A DNA stretch of 64,000 nt from Sphingobacterium sp. UBA4616 (GTDB lineage Bacteria > Bacteroidota > Bacteroidia > Sphingobacteriales > Sphingobacteriaceae): contig DGIS01000018.1 of the NCBI GenBank assembly GCA_002386525.1, positions 100,012 through 164,011 on the forward strand, given 5' to 3'. A program made the translations under genes and the position numbers. The notes beneath the pieces were generated by a model, which did not search any database, was not told the origin of the DNA, and worked only from the letters and a program-made list of their open reading frames with translations. Position 1 is the first letter of the stretch. Every line of letters starts with the position of its first letter. Shown here piece by piece: positions 1 through 7,410 of this stretch.

Positions 1-185
1 TTTGTATTGAGCTTTTTGAGACTTTTTAAATAAATATTACTGGGTCTTTGTTTTTCTTGATCCCATTGAGACGGCTTAATTTTTAAAGGAGTTTTAATAA
101 GGATTTGCTGTTGTTGCTCGTCAACGAATGCAAGGTAGATGAAAGATATTGAAGTAGGATTCAATAAGATAAAATTAAAAATCAT
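1..185 (-). CDS. Site-specific integrase (tyrosine recombinase), N-terminal fragment cut by window edge
   Basis: The reverse strand is open from an ATG at 183-185 to the left edge (61 codons plus two bases). It begins MIFNFILLNP and contains LIKTPLKIKPSQWDQEKQR (about residues 29-47). This resembles the N-terminal arm-type DNA-binding domain of Bacteroidota tyrosine recombinases, which typically read 'pt.I.l..........ik.sTgikI.P..Wd..kqrv'. The SAM-like and catalytic (R-H-R-Y) domains would lie outside the window, so activity cannot be judged. Upstream (to the right) lies a 204-bp segment bounded by inverted repeats with a leftward TATATTTG promoter element at 269-276, about 84 bases from the start codon. 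The gene may belong to a mobile element or be a DNA invertase acting on that segment. The family call rests on a short stretch. Confidence 0.6.
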   Translation of the reverse strand, partial: MIFNFILLNPTSISFIYLAFVDEQQQQILIKTPLKIKPSQWDQEKQRPSNIYLKSLKKLNT

Positions 186-235
186 GAGGTAAACTTTTTG
201 CTATTGTCTGAGCATAAAGATACTAGATTATACAG

Positions 236-254
236 ATTAGTCTAATTCAGACTA
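236..254 (+). repeat. Left arm of a perfect 19-bp inverted repeat
   Basis: ATTAGTCTAATTCAGACTA. Its exact reverse complement lies at 421-439. The arm is itself a near palindrome (TAGTCT, five bases, AGACTA), as expected of a core site bound by two recombinase protomers or of an operator for a dimer. Confidence 0.85.
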
Positions 255-268
255 CAATTCTATCTATT

Positions 269-301
269 CAAATATAACTATTTTTTTTTAACTAATTACA
301 A
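269..301 (-). promoter_or_regulatory. Leftward sigma-ABfr type promoter inside the invertible segment
   Basis: The plus-strand sequence CAAATATA at 269-276 reads TATATTTG on the minus strand, a full match to the Bacteroidota -7 consensus TAnnTTTG. A minus-strand TTG (plus CAA at 299-301) lies 22 bases upstream, within the tolerated range for the -33 element. As drawn it fires toward the integrase gene; inversion would aim it at the peptide gene at 496. A weaker rightward candidate also lies in the segment (TTG 361-363, TATCTTAT 385-392). Confidence 0.5.
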
Positions 302-420
302 GATATGCCTTTAAAATAACCATTTGGTCATTGAATGTTTTTAATTGTATAAAATACACGTTGAAAATCAAAAAGTTTTCCACGTATCTTATTTGTAATC
401 AGATTGTAATGTTTTTTTTC

Positions 421-439
421 TAGTCTGAATTAGACTAAT
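421..439 (-). repeat. Right arm of the 19-bp inverted repeat
   Basis: TAGTCTGAATTAGACTAAT, the exact reverse complement of 236-254. The two arms are separated by 166 bases. Confidence 0.85.
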
Positions 440-495
440 AATTTACAATTAAAATAGCTCATATAAGCTTGTTGAATAAATTAATAGACCGAAAT

Positions 496-639
496 ATGAA
501 CAGTAAACAGAGATATGTCGCGCCGAAAATTGAGATGCTTTTAATTGTACAGGAAAGTTTTGACAAGACGATAAACATGTATTTCAATAGTAGAGCAAAG
601 TACAGCCAAAGTATAGATTATAAGGCGTCAAATTTATAA
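496..639 (+). CDS. Small Y-x-x-P-x-I peptide (47 aa)
   Basis: This short frame begins MNSKQRYVAPKIEMLLIVQE and ends at TAA 637-639. Its N-terminus matches the small peptide at 21785-21952 (MNKNAKKMYVAPSIKEHVV): a basic start, then Y-V-A-P-x-I, an acidic/hydrophobic stretch and a Glu. Such short proteins are common in Bacteroidota next to surface-protein genes and usually continue E-x-G-I-A-A-G-S; this one lacks that part. It sits immediately downstream of the inverted-repeat segment and 16 bases before the receiver gene, so it is probably the first gene of that unit. It has no signal peptide and its function is unknown. The shared motif is the main reason to believe it is coding. Confidence 0.55.
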   Translation: MNSKQRYVAPKIEMLLIVQESFDKTINMYFNSRAKYSQSIDYKASNL

Positions 640-655
640 AGTAACAATTACCTCC

Positions 656-1102
656 ATGGACAAGAAACTAAAACTTGCATTTGTAGATGATAATGTGTTG
701 CACCTAAAAGTAATTGAACATTTGGCCAGGGAAATGGGAAATTATGAGATGTTATATTCTTGTCACAATGGGAAGGAGCTGGTTCATTTCCTTGATAAGA
801 GTATCGATCACCCAGATGTATGCATTCTGGATTTGCATATGCCGGAGATGGATGGTATGGAAACGGCTCGTTTATTACGACGTCGATATCCGATGATTCG
901 TTTATTTGGCTATTCTGCTAGCGAAAGTGCAGATGAAAAAAAGAGATTTCTGGATAGTGGCGTCAAGCTTGTCTTTTCAAAACAATCTCCCCGAAAAATG
1001 TTAACATCCATCTATCATTATACCATGCTCTGTGAAAATCTGGATATTATTGATTTTGAGAAAAATTTATTTAGGAAATGGAATTTTGTAAGCCAATTAT
1101 AG
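656..1102 (+). CDS. Receiver-only response regulator
   Basis: A 148-residue stand-alone CheY-like receiver without an output domain. Visible landmarks are the acidic pair D11-D12, phosphoacceptor D59 (CILDLHMPEMDG), S87 in the Thr/Ser position and K109. K109 is followed by Q-S, not the usual Pro. A tail of about 20 residues extends past the receiver fold. The reading frame overlaps the following AraC-type gene by 25 bases, so the two are probably translationally coupled, and this receiver may work with that DNA-binding protein as a split response regulator. No cognate kinase is adjacent except the sensor kinase at 2883, which is separated by a gene on the other strand. No clear ribosome-binding site precedes the ATG. 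Confidence 0.8.
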   Translation: MDKKLKLAFVDDNVLHLKVIEHLAREMGNYEMLYSCHNGKELVHFLDKSIDHPDVCILDLHMPEMDGMETARLLRRRYPMIRLFGYSASESADEKKRFLDSGVKLVFSKQSPRKMLTSIYHYTMLCENLDIIDFEKNLFRKWNFVSQL

Positions 1103-1914
1103 GAAAAGAAGAGCGACAGTTTGATGTGCTTCATCTCGCTGAGTATCGTGGTGAGCAAACTAAAAGGCTACACAATGCGTCGGTATTTTCAATCATTCGA
1201 ACCTGTTTGCCTGTCCGTATAAAAATTGGTCCCATGTTATATGATTTTGATGCAAACGAACTCATATTTATCGGACCACAATACGAAGTTGAGCTTGCTG
1301 AAGCTAATGCTGCTGACGGATATTTGCTGTGGTTCACCGCAGATTTTTACGAAAGGTCCAAAGCTGATACAGAAATACTACATTCGGGATTATTTTTTGG
1401 AAATTATCCTTTTCTGTCTATGCGTGAATGCAGATCGGATCTGGTTTTTAAGCGACTCATCGTGGAGCGTTTGAAGGAATGTGCTGCGGATTGTGGAGTG
1501 GATATGATGATTGCGCATCACTGCTTTGAATCGTTGTTACTGGATGGGTATCAAAAAATGTTAACGTTGAATACATCGACGTCATCTGTAGAAACTCCTT
1601 CCATTCAGTTATTTAACAGATTTTCGATTCTGCTGCATAAGCACTACCGCGAATATACCAGTGTACAATATTATGCAGACCGTCTACATCTTTCGCCACG
1701 GAAGTTGACGGAACTGTGTTTGTCAGTTACCGGCAAATCGGCTAAATGTGTGATATCTACTGTGGTGACTCAGCAGGCATTGCGCTATATACAGCATACT
1801 GATCTATCGATATCTCAGATTTCTTATGAAATGGGTTTCTCGGATGAGTCGAATTTTCGCAATTTTTTTAAAAGACAGACAGGGAACAATCCGCTTTCCT
1901 TTCGTCAGATTTAA
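1078..1914 (+). CDS. AraC-family transcriptional regulator
   Basis: A 278-residue protein. The C-terminal third (about 185-278) is an AraC-type double helix-turn-helix: YADRLHLSPRKLTELCLSVTG gives the first HTH and ISQISYEMGFSDESNFRNFF the second, ending near N-P-L-S-F-R. The N-terminal part is cupin-like in pattern (a 'fIGPqyevel' stretch) but weakly conserved. The chosen ATG has an AGGA just upstream and lies inside the end of the receiver gene (25-base overlap), supporting co-translation. It converges on the HTH gene at 1925 with ten bases between them. Target genes are unknown; the nearby peptide and surface loci are candidates. Confidence 0.8.
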   Translation: MEFCKPIIGKEERQFDVLHLAEYRGEQTKRLHNASVFSIIRTCLPVRIKIGPMLYDFDANELIFIGPQYEVELAEANAADGYLLWFTADFYERSKADTEILHSGLFFGNYPFLSMRECRSDLVFKRLIVERLKECAADCGVDMMIAHHCFESLLLDGYQKMLTLNTSTSSVETPSIQLFNRFSILLHKHYREYTSVQYYADRLHLSPRKLTELCLSVTGKSAKCVISTVVTQQALRYIQHTDLSISQISYEMGFSDESNFRNFFKRQTGNNPLSFRQI

Positions 1915-1924
1915 TTAGGGGAAT

Positions 1925-2539
1925 CTATTCTTGCTTTTTCGACTCTTTTTTAAAGTAGAGGTAAGGACGTTTACTGGCGGGCATTCTTTGAGTTACTTTC
2001 GGTAAAGCCTTTTTGTCGAGCAGCCCACTGCCTAAATGTTTCAAAAGTAAGGCGTACAATCTGTCAGTCGTGAAGGTCATCTGATAATCTTTTCTGAAAT
2101 CAATGATCATTGCATCAATTGTCTTTGGGCTATCAAAATAGTCTGATTCGTGGACGATCTTGGCAATTAAATCACGCTGCTTGCGATGGTATTCGCTTCG
2201 ATTAACCCTTTCATCCATCGGTAATTTTAAGTGTTTTAATTCTGTACTCGCTGTGTAAGCCTGTTTAAGTCGCTTTAAATGGGACAGGTTTTCTTCTTCG
2301 ATTTTTAAAGATAAAGCTGGATCAAAAAAGTCTGTAAGGCTAATAGCAAATGGCGTGCAGATTTTTGAAAGACTGTCTACGGATAGCGAGCTCGTTTTGC
2401 GGTAAGCACTCCTAATCGTGGATGTGGAAACGTTTGCAAAGCTTGCTAGGCTTTCTATCGTCAATCCAGTTAAATCAATAATTTCAAGTATTCTTTTTGA
2501 AATTAATTCTGCTAATTGCTGATCTGATATTTTTCCCAT
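1925..2539 (-). CDS. Helix-turn-helix (XRE-like) transcriptional regulator
   Basis: A 204-residue protein with an N-terminal Cro/C1-type helix-turn-helix at roughly residues 8-72 (LTGLTIESLASFANVSTSTI ... LSKICTPFAISLTDFF). The rest is a charged, lysine-rich helical region of unknown fold, about 75-204, ending KKESKKQE. Such proteins in Bacteroidota are usually autonomous regulators. Its promoter would lie in the 343-base gap it shares with the divergent sensor-kinase gene at 2883, so it could regulate that gene, but nothing in the sequence proves it. Its stop lies close to the convergent AraC gene, with no obvious hairpin between. Confidence 0.65.
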   Translation of the reverse strand: MGKISDQQLAELISKRILEIIDLTGLTIESLASFANVSTSTIRSAYRKTSSLSVDSLSKICTPFAISLTDFFDPALSLKIEEENLSHLKRLKQAYTASTELKHLKLPMDERVNRSEYHRKQRDLIAKIVHESDYFDSPKTIDAMIIDFRKDYQMTFTTDRLYALLLKHLGSGLLDKKALPKVTQRMPASKRPYLYFKKESKKQE

Positions 2540-2882
2540 ACTTAATCTTTTCTCTGCAATTTTATCTCAAGAGCGTATTATAATACTATTTAGTCAATAA
2601 GTTCAATAGGTACACTAGGGTCTAATGTGGCATGTTTTGAAAACTAATGGACAAAGCTAGTTGAATTAAATGAATAACAGCGTGTAAAAATTGGGGATTA
2701 TCGTGTGTAAATTCCCTATTGTGAAAAGATTCTGGGTATTATAACCATCATTAGCTCTGATTTTGTTATTTCTACAGATTTTTAAAATCTCTTTGGAGGA
2801 AAATTTTATATCGATTATTAATATATAATTATTTTCAAAATAGCTATATTTGATTTGTCCATATTATTGAACTTAGTCTATT
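2540..2882. promoter_or_regulatory. Divergent intergenic region with a TATATTTG element
   Basis: This is an AT-rich gap between divergent genes. A plus-strand TATATTTG at 2845-2852 matches the Bacteroidota -7 consensus and lies 30 bases before the kinase start codon. I do not see a TTG at the right distance upstream. No open frame worth calling was found in the rest. Confidence 0.4.
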
Positions 2883-5861
2883 GTGTTTGAAAAAGCGCTC
2901 AAAATTCTATTGCTGTTAAGCACTTATTTTGCTATGCCTGTGTTTAATATGGCATGGGCATCGGGCTATCATGAAATTGAAATTATTTCAGGAGTCGATC
3001 CCTTTCACCGTAATATCGAGTCCGCGAGTCGCGATAAGCAGGGGTTTATCTGGTTTGTTGCCGGAAGTGTTCTTTATCGATATGATGGTGTTGCAATAAA
3101 GCCTTTCCATGAACTTTATATAGGGCCGTTAGCTTTTACAGAGGTGAACAAACTTACCGCTGATAATCGTGGGAGGCTGTGGTTGGAGACGCGGGATGGT
3201 CTGTTTATCTTTGATACCCAGCAATGGCAATTTATCAGGCAAAATGCGTTTTCAAAAGGATTGTGCGGGGAGCATGTTATCGCCATTTTTAACAAGGGTA
3301 ATACTCTTTATGTGGCCACCCGATCGGGGGTTGTCTGGCAGATTATCGGTTTTAAGAAACGGAAAGTTCTAGAATTTAAACCTGCATTATCGGAGTTGCG
3401 GCGGCCGGTGGGGCACTGTATGCTCGCCGATGAAAATAGGCTTTGGTTTGCTTACAACAGCTCACTTTATTGTGTAGACTTAAAAAAGGGTGAAACGCAG
3501 CGTTTTCAAATGCCTAAAACGGTATATCAGGGCTTAGATGATATTTTTTTATTGCAAAATGGGCTGTTGTTGCGGAATTATGGTTTAGGTTACATGACTT
3601 TTGACGGGCAGCATTTTGCTAAAACTCATCTGAAAGGGCTCCATACAGGCGACATGCGCGATTGGGCGCACTGGTCGTTTGCAGATGGGGAAAAGATTAT
3701 ATTCGTTTTTGGTGACGGCCGTTATTTTGAGTTTAAAAACAACCAAGAAATGACTGCTTTGCGTCAAGATCGGCACGCTATCCGTAAGGATCTGTTTAAG
3801 TCTAAACTCAATCAGCTTGATTTCCATGATCATGAGGGCCTTTGTGCTACGGAGCATGGCTTGTATAGCCTGACAAGAATTGCTTTCGACCTGAACTATT
3901 GGAACACTGGTACGGCTAGATCAATTGTCAAACAGCAGCATGTGTATTATGTGGGTGGCTATGGGCCGTTGAAATATTTTACACTGAATGACTTCGCTAT
4001 TCATGAATCGGCTCCGTTGAATAATTATTATGCTTTCCTGCCTTTGAGCCGCGATACGACGCTAGTAGGACTGGAGGGTAATTTTCTTGGTTTGTTGGTG
4101 CACGGAAAATTTAGCTCTTTATATTATAAAAAAGCCAAGGGCGTTATCGAGGACTTGTCCACCATGGTGTACAGCCTCTGTCAATATCGGGATGGCAACT
4201 ATCTGGTGGGGACATCCTGTGGGATTTGGGTTTATGATCGGGATACGGGAATTGTGAGTCCGTTAAGGGATAAAATGGGAAAGCTGGTCGGCATGGGTGA
4301 GCGGATCAATTCCATTCAGCTACGGGGACAAATCATCTCCTTCACTACTGAAAATGGTTATTTTGAATATTTAGCGGGTGGACTACGTAAAATCTATCCG
4401 AATAAGCGTGAGAAAATCCAGGTATATAGCCATTCCTTTCGGCACAACAAGGTCTATCTGGCAACGAAAGGAAAAGGGCTTGTAGCGATTGATGCTATTA
4501 CGGGTCAGGTTGACAACTACAACATGCGTATTGGTCTGGCACATAATGTGGTCTATAATATGGCTTGGGTAGATGACTTACTATTTTTGGGAACATTCAG
4601 GGGCTTGTCGGTTTGGGACGGTAAAAATTTTTATAATGCTTATGCCATGCACGGTCTTCCATTTGAGGAGTTCAATCAGCCTTCCATATTAGAAGATAGA
4701 CCGAATGGACAGTTGTTTATCGGTGGGGTATTGGGATGCATTTCCATTAGACCTCAGCAATTTTTGTATAGTTTGAAGCAGCAAACTGTACCGCAACCGG
4801 TATTGGGTACAATTTCTATGGGTAGTGGCTCGAGCAATATCATTCGTTCATATACTCCAAATGCTGGTCAGGATACTGTGCTGTTAGACAAGCAAATTGA
4901 ATTTGTCAACCTCCGGATAGCCAAAATAGATGCTTATAAGCAAAATTACAAAATTTACTTTCGCCTTCGCCCCCTCATAAAATCCTATCAGGAATTGTCG
5001 GCATCGGGGGAAATCAGTCTTTCCGATCTGAAAACAGGGGAGTATGAACTTGACGTAAAGACGGTAAGTGACAATGGGCTCAGTGTGAAAAGCAAACGAT
5101 GGCTTTTTTATAAAAAGCCGAATTTTTATGAGACACAGCTTTTCTATGTGCTGATTACTTTGGGGCTTGGAGTCCTACTTTATATTCTTGCCATTATGCG
5201 ATCATCCCAACTCAAGAGAGACAAAAAGCTACGGCTGGAACTTGCACGCGATTTGCATGATGAGGTTGGAGGCTTGCTTACTGGAATCGCTATGCAGACA
5301 GATCTGATGACGATGGATCAGCAGATTGGAGGTCGACATCGGTCTTTGGAAAAAATTGCAGTTTATAGCCGGGAAGCGGTTCAGACGATGGACGATGTAA
5401 TCTGGGCGATAGACTCACGCAATAATAGCGCAGGAAGTTTAGAAGACCGGATGAGGTTTTTGGTCTCGCAGATTTTACCCATGCAAGATGTGGATGTACA
5501 ATTTGATATCAACTTGCACAGTGCTGGACAACTGCCCCAATATGTTCGGCAGAATGTATACCTTATATTTAAAGAGGCTTTACATAATATATCTAAGCAC
5601 AGTCCCGAGGGGAAAGTGGATGTATTTTTAAAAATTGATGCTCATCAGCTGATTTTAAGACTTTCCAATACCCTGCAATTTACGGGGGGAGCTGCATCGG
5701 ATACGAGGTACCCTCGGCGTGGTCAGGGGATATCCAACATGAAACGCCGGTCTGAGGCTATAGGTGCTAAATTAGATGTGGAAAGGAGCGGCAGCTATTA
5801 TCATCTGCAATTAGTTGCGAAGCTGAATGTGAAAAAACTTTTTTTTAACCTATTTAATTGA
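2883..5861 (+). CDS. Two-component sensor histidine kinase with periplasmic beta-propeller (Reg_prop/Y_Y_Y type)
   Basis: A 992-residue membrane kinase. The GTG start at 2883 is preferred because only this start gives a full signal sequence (about residues 1-27, cleavage near A-W-A-S). Residues about 35-640 carry repeated ligand_gated-propeller blades such as DKQGFIWFVAGSVLYRYDG and DNRGRLWLETRDGLFIFD. A Y_Y_Y-like domain follows at about 655-735, then a transmembrane helix at about 753-773. The cytoplasmic part is a HisKA_3 dimerisation domain with H792 in ARDLHDEVGG, followed by an HATPase domain (KEALHNISKHS, RGQGISNMKRR). HisKA_3 kinases pair with NarL/LuxR regulators, and one follows two genes downstream (6649). 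The membrane gene at 5863 starts one base after this stop, so the three are probably one operon. Confidence 0.88.
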   Translation: MFEKALKILLLLSTYFAMPVFNMAWASGYHEIEIISGVDPFHRNIESASRDKQGFIWFVAGSVLYRYDGVAIKPFHELYIGPLAFTEVNKLTADNRGRLWLETRDGLFIFDTQQWQFIRQNAFSKGLCGEHVIAIFNKGNTLYVATRSGVVWQIIGFKKRKVLEFKPALSELRRPVGHCMLADENRLWFAYNSSLYCVDLKKGETQRFQMPKTVYQGLDDIFLLQNGLLLRNYGLGYMTFDGQHFAKTHLKGLHTGDMRDWAHWSFADGEKIIFVFGDGRYFEFKNNQEMTALRQDRHAIRKDLFKSKLNQLDFHDHEGLCATEHGLYSLTRIAFDLNYWNTGTARSIVKQQHVYYVGGYGPLKYFTLNDFAIHESAPLNNYYAFLPLSRDTTLVGLEGNFLGLLVHGKFSSLYYKKAKGVIEDLSTMVYSLCQYRDGNYLVGTSCGIWVYDRDTGIVSPLRDKMGKLVGMGERINSIQLRGQIISFTTENGYFEYLAGGLRKIYPNKREKIQVYSHSFRHNKVYLATKGKGLVAIDAITGQVDNYNMRIGLAHNVVYNMAWVDDLLFLGTFRGLSVWDGKNFYNAYAMHGLPFEEFNQPSILEDRPNGQLFIGGVLGCISIRPQQFLYSLKQQTVPQPVLGTISMGSGSSNIIRSYTPNAGQDTVLLDKQIEFVNLRIAKIDAYKQNYKIYFRLRPLIKSYQELSASGEISLSDLKTGEYELDVKTVSDNGLSVKSKRWLFYKKPNFYETQLFYVLITLGLGVLLYILAIMRSSQLKRDKKLRLELARDLHDEVGGLLTGIAMQTDLMTMDQQIGGRHRSLEKIAVYSREAVQTMDDVIWAIDSRNNSAGSLEDRMRFLVSQILPMQDVDVQFDINLHSAGQLPQYVRQNVYLIFKEALHNISKHSPEGKVDVFLKIDAHQLILRLSNTLQFTGGAASDTRYPRRGQGISNMKRRSEAIGAKLDVERSGSYYHLQLVAKLNVKKLFFNLFN

Positions 5862-5862
5862 T

Positions 5863-6615
5863 ATGATGCAGCATAATCCTCAATTCTGGATAAGTTTAGG
5901 CTTTGCTATGCTTGGGGGATTGTTTTGTGCATCAGGCCTATTATTCCGTCTTTTTCGCTTCATCAAATACCGGGAGGTGGGGGAGTTGCTGCTCTGCGTG
6001 GGTGTGATGGCCTTGATCTGGCATGTGTTGATTTATTGCATGATCTATACCGGAGAAATTCAATATTATCCGCGAATTTATAACAAAGGTATTCCTTTTT
6101 ACTACTTGGTGGGGCCTTGTTTTTATTTCTATGTTTGGCTCAAATTTACGACGAACGCAACTTTGCCGAAATTTTGGATCCTGCATTTATTGCCATTTTT
6201 CTTTGGATTGGTTGATATCATCCCTTATGCACTAGCACCTGTAGCGGAACAGAAGCAACTGCTCAAGATGCTTGTGGAGGATATCCCTTTGGGTTTTAAG
6301 CACCACTATGGTTTTGTAGATCAGCAATTACATTATATGTTACGATTTGCACTCGCGATAGCCTATGCTATCGGGCAATGGCGGATGTACTATATTTCTG
6401 ATGCCGCTTCTAAAGCAGTAAAAAGAGAAGTGCTGATTTTTAATTGTGTATACAGTACCTATCTTTTGCTTCAATGTAGTATGGTATTGGCTATTATTTT
6501 TAACAGCAGTCAGGAAGCCTATATTCTTAAGAGCCTGGATAAGCTGGTGTGGGTAAGCTTTTGCTTTCTATTGTTTAGTCTGTGGTTTGTAGTGGATGGC
6601 ATAAAAAAAAAGTAA
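5863..6615 (+). CDS. Seven-helix membrane protein, sensor-like domain without output domain
   Basis: A 250-residue integral membrane protein with about seven hydrophobic helices (around 10-28, 40-62, 77-93, 103-123, 158-173, 190-213 and 228-245). The stretch IPFYYLVGPCFYFYV recalls the membrane half of Bacteroidota AraC-type regulators that have a polytopic N-terminus followed by a DNA-binding domain; here the protein stops after the last helix with only a short lysine tail. It starts one base after the kinase stop and is followed 33 bases later by the response regulator. It may be an accessory sensor or ligand-binding subunit for the kinase. The family relation is from pattern only, and the function is not established. 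Confidence 0.6.
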   Translation: MMQHNPQFWISLGFAMLGGLFCASGLLFRLFRFIKYREVGELLLCVGVMALIWHVLIYCMIYTGEIQYYPRIYNKGIPFYYLVGPCFYFYVWLKFTTNATLPKFWILHLLPFFFGLVDIIPYALAPVAEQKQLLKMLVEDIPLGFKHHYGFVDQQLHYMLRFALAIAYAIGQWRMYYISDAASKAVKREVLIFNCVYSTYLLLQCSMVLAIIFNSSQEAYILKSLDKLVWVSFCFLLFSLWFVVDGIKKK

Positions 6616-6648
6616 CTTATTCAACTCATATATACTGATATTATTCTT

Positions 6649-7302
6649 ATGCCGAACACAAAATTTAGATTAGCTATCATTGAAGACCGTATGCCGGTAC
6701 TTGAATCATTACGTTCTTATTTTGATGATAATAATACGCAATTTGATCTATTGATTGCTGCCCGTGAATTTGATGAGCTGGTGTATGCCGCCTGGAGTCC
6801 TGAATGTTTGGATGTGTTGCTTTGTGATATTGGATTACCGAATAAAAGTGGTATCGAAGTGACTTGGTATATAAAGCGTAAGTTTCCGCATATACAGGTG
6901 GTCATGTTTACTGTGTTTGATGATAAGGAACATATCTTTCAGGCACTTTGTGCGGGTGCGTCCGGTTATCTGCTTAAAAGTACGCCTTTACCTGAGATGG
7001 AACAATTGTTGGTGGAAGTGATGAAAGGAGGCTCTGTGATGAGTCCGCAGGTGGCTCGGCTTGTAATTTCCCATTTTAACCCTGCACTCGACCATAAAAT
7101 TGATTATCGGCATCGGGAACAGCTTACTCCGCGTGAGATCGAAATTGTTTCTCTGTTGCAACAAGGATATACCTATAAAAAAGTTGCTGAAACTGCGTTC
7201 ATAAGCGTGGATACGGTAAAATTTCACATTAGAAATATCTATGGAAAATTACAAGTCAACAGTAGGTCCGAGCTTATGCTGAAATATAATAAGCCAATTT
7301 GA
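6649..7302 (+). CDS. NarL/LuxR-family response regulator
   Basis: A 217-residue protein. The receiver domain spans about 7-125 with acidic residues E12-D13, phosphoacceptor D60 (LLCDIGLPNKSG), T88 and K110. The C-terminal LuxR-type HTH spans about 157-215 (LTPREIEIVSLLQQGYTYKKVAETAFISVDTVKFHIRNIYGK region). All residues needed for phosphorylation are present. It completes the set with the HisKA_3 kinase at 2883. The next gene starts 108 bases downstream and opens the polysaccharide-like operon, which is a plausible target of this regulator; that is inference from position. Confidence 0.88.
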   Translation: MPNTKFRLAIIEDRMPVLESLRSYFDDNNTQFDLLIAAREFDELVYAAWSPECLDVLLCDIGLPNKSGIEVTWYIKRKFPHIQVVMFTVFDDKEHIFQALCAGASGYLLKSTPLPEMEQLLVEVMKGGSVMSPQVARLVISHFNPALDHKIDYRHREQLTPREIEIVSLLQQGYTYKKVAETAFISVDTVKFHIRNIYGKLQVNSRSELMLKYNKPI

Positions 7303-7410
7303 CGGTTATTTTTTTCTGAAAAACCACCCGAATGGGTAGGTAAATACTTTGCTTGTATTTTTAAGTTTGTGATGCCATTTTAAAGCAACTTAATCTATTT
7401 AATTAAAAGT

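Larger units (their letters stand above)
236..439. other. Candidate invertible promoter segment
   Basis: This 204-bp segment is bounded by perfect 19-bp inverted repeats and sits between a leftward integrase gene and the rightward peptide/response-regulator/AraC genes. It contains no coding sequence but has a good leftward promoter-like element. Known Bacteroides invertible promoters have the same architecture: short inverted repeats around a promoter, flipped by a tyrosine recombinase. That this segment inverts is inference. A small non-autonomous transposon (MITE) or a pair of operators are alternatives; I saw no convincing target-site duplication at the outer edges. Confidence 0.45.

Noticed and set aside
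236..439. A miniature inverted-repeat transposable element
   Set aside because: The 204-bp length and 19-bp terminal repeats fit, but I see no target-site duplication and no second copy in the window; the nearby recombinase and internal promoter favour an invertible segment. Not fully excluded.
7303..7410. Short inverted repeat ACCC/GGGT and a TACTTTGC box before the pseudo-receiver gene as operator and promoter
   Set aside because: The stem is only four bases and the -7 element lacks one consensus T and a -33 partner, so I did not list it.
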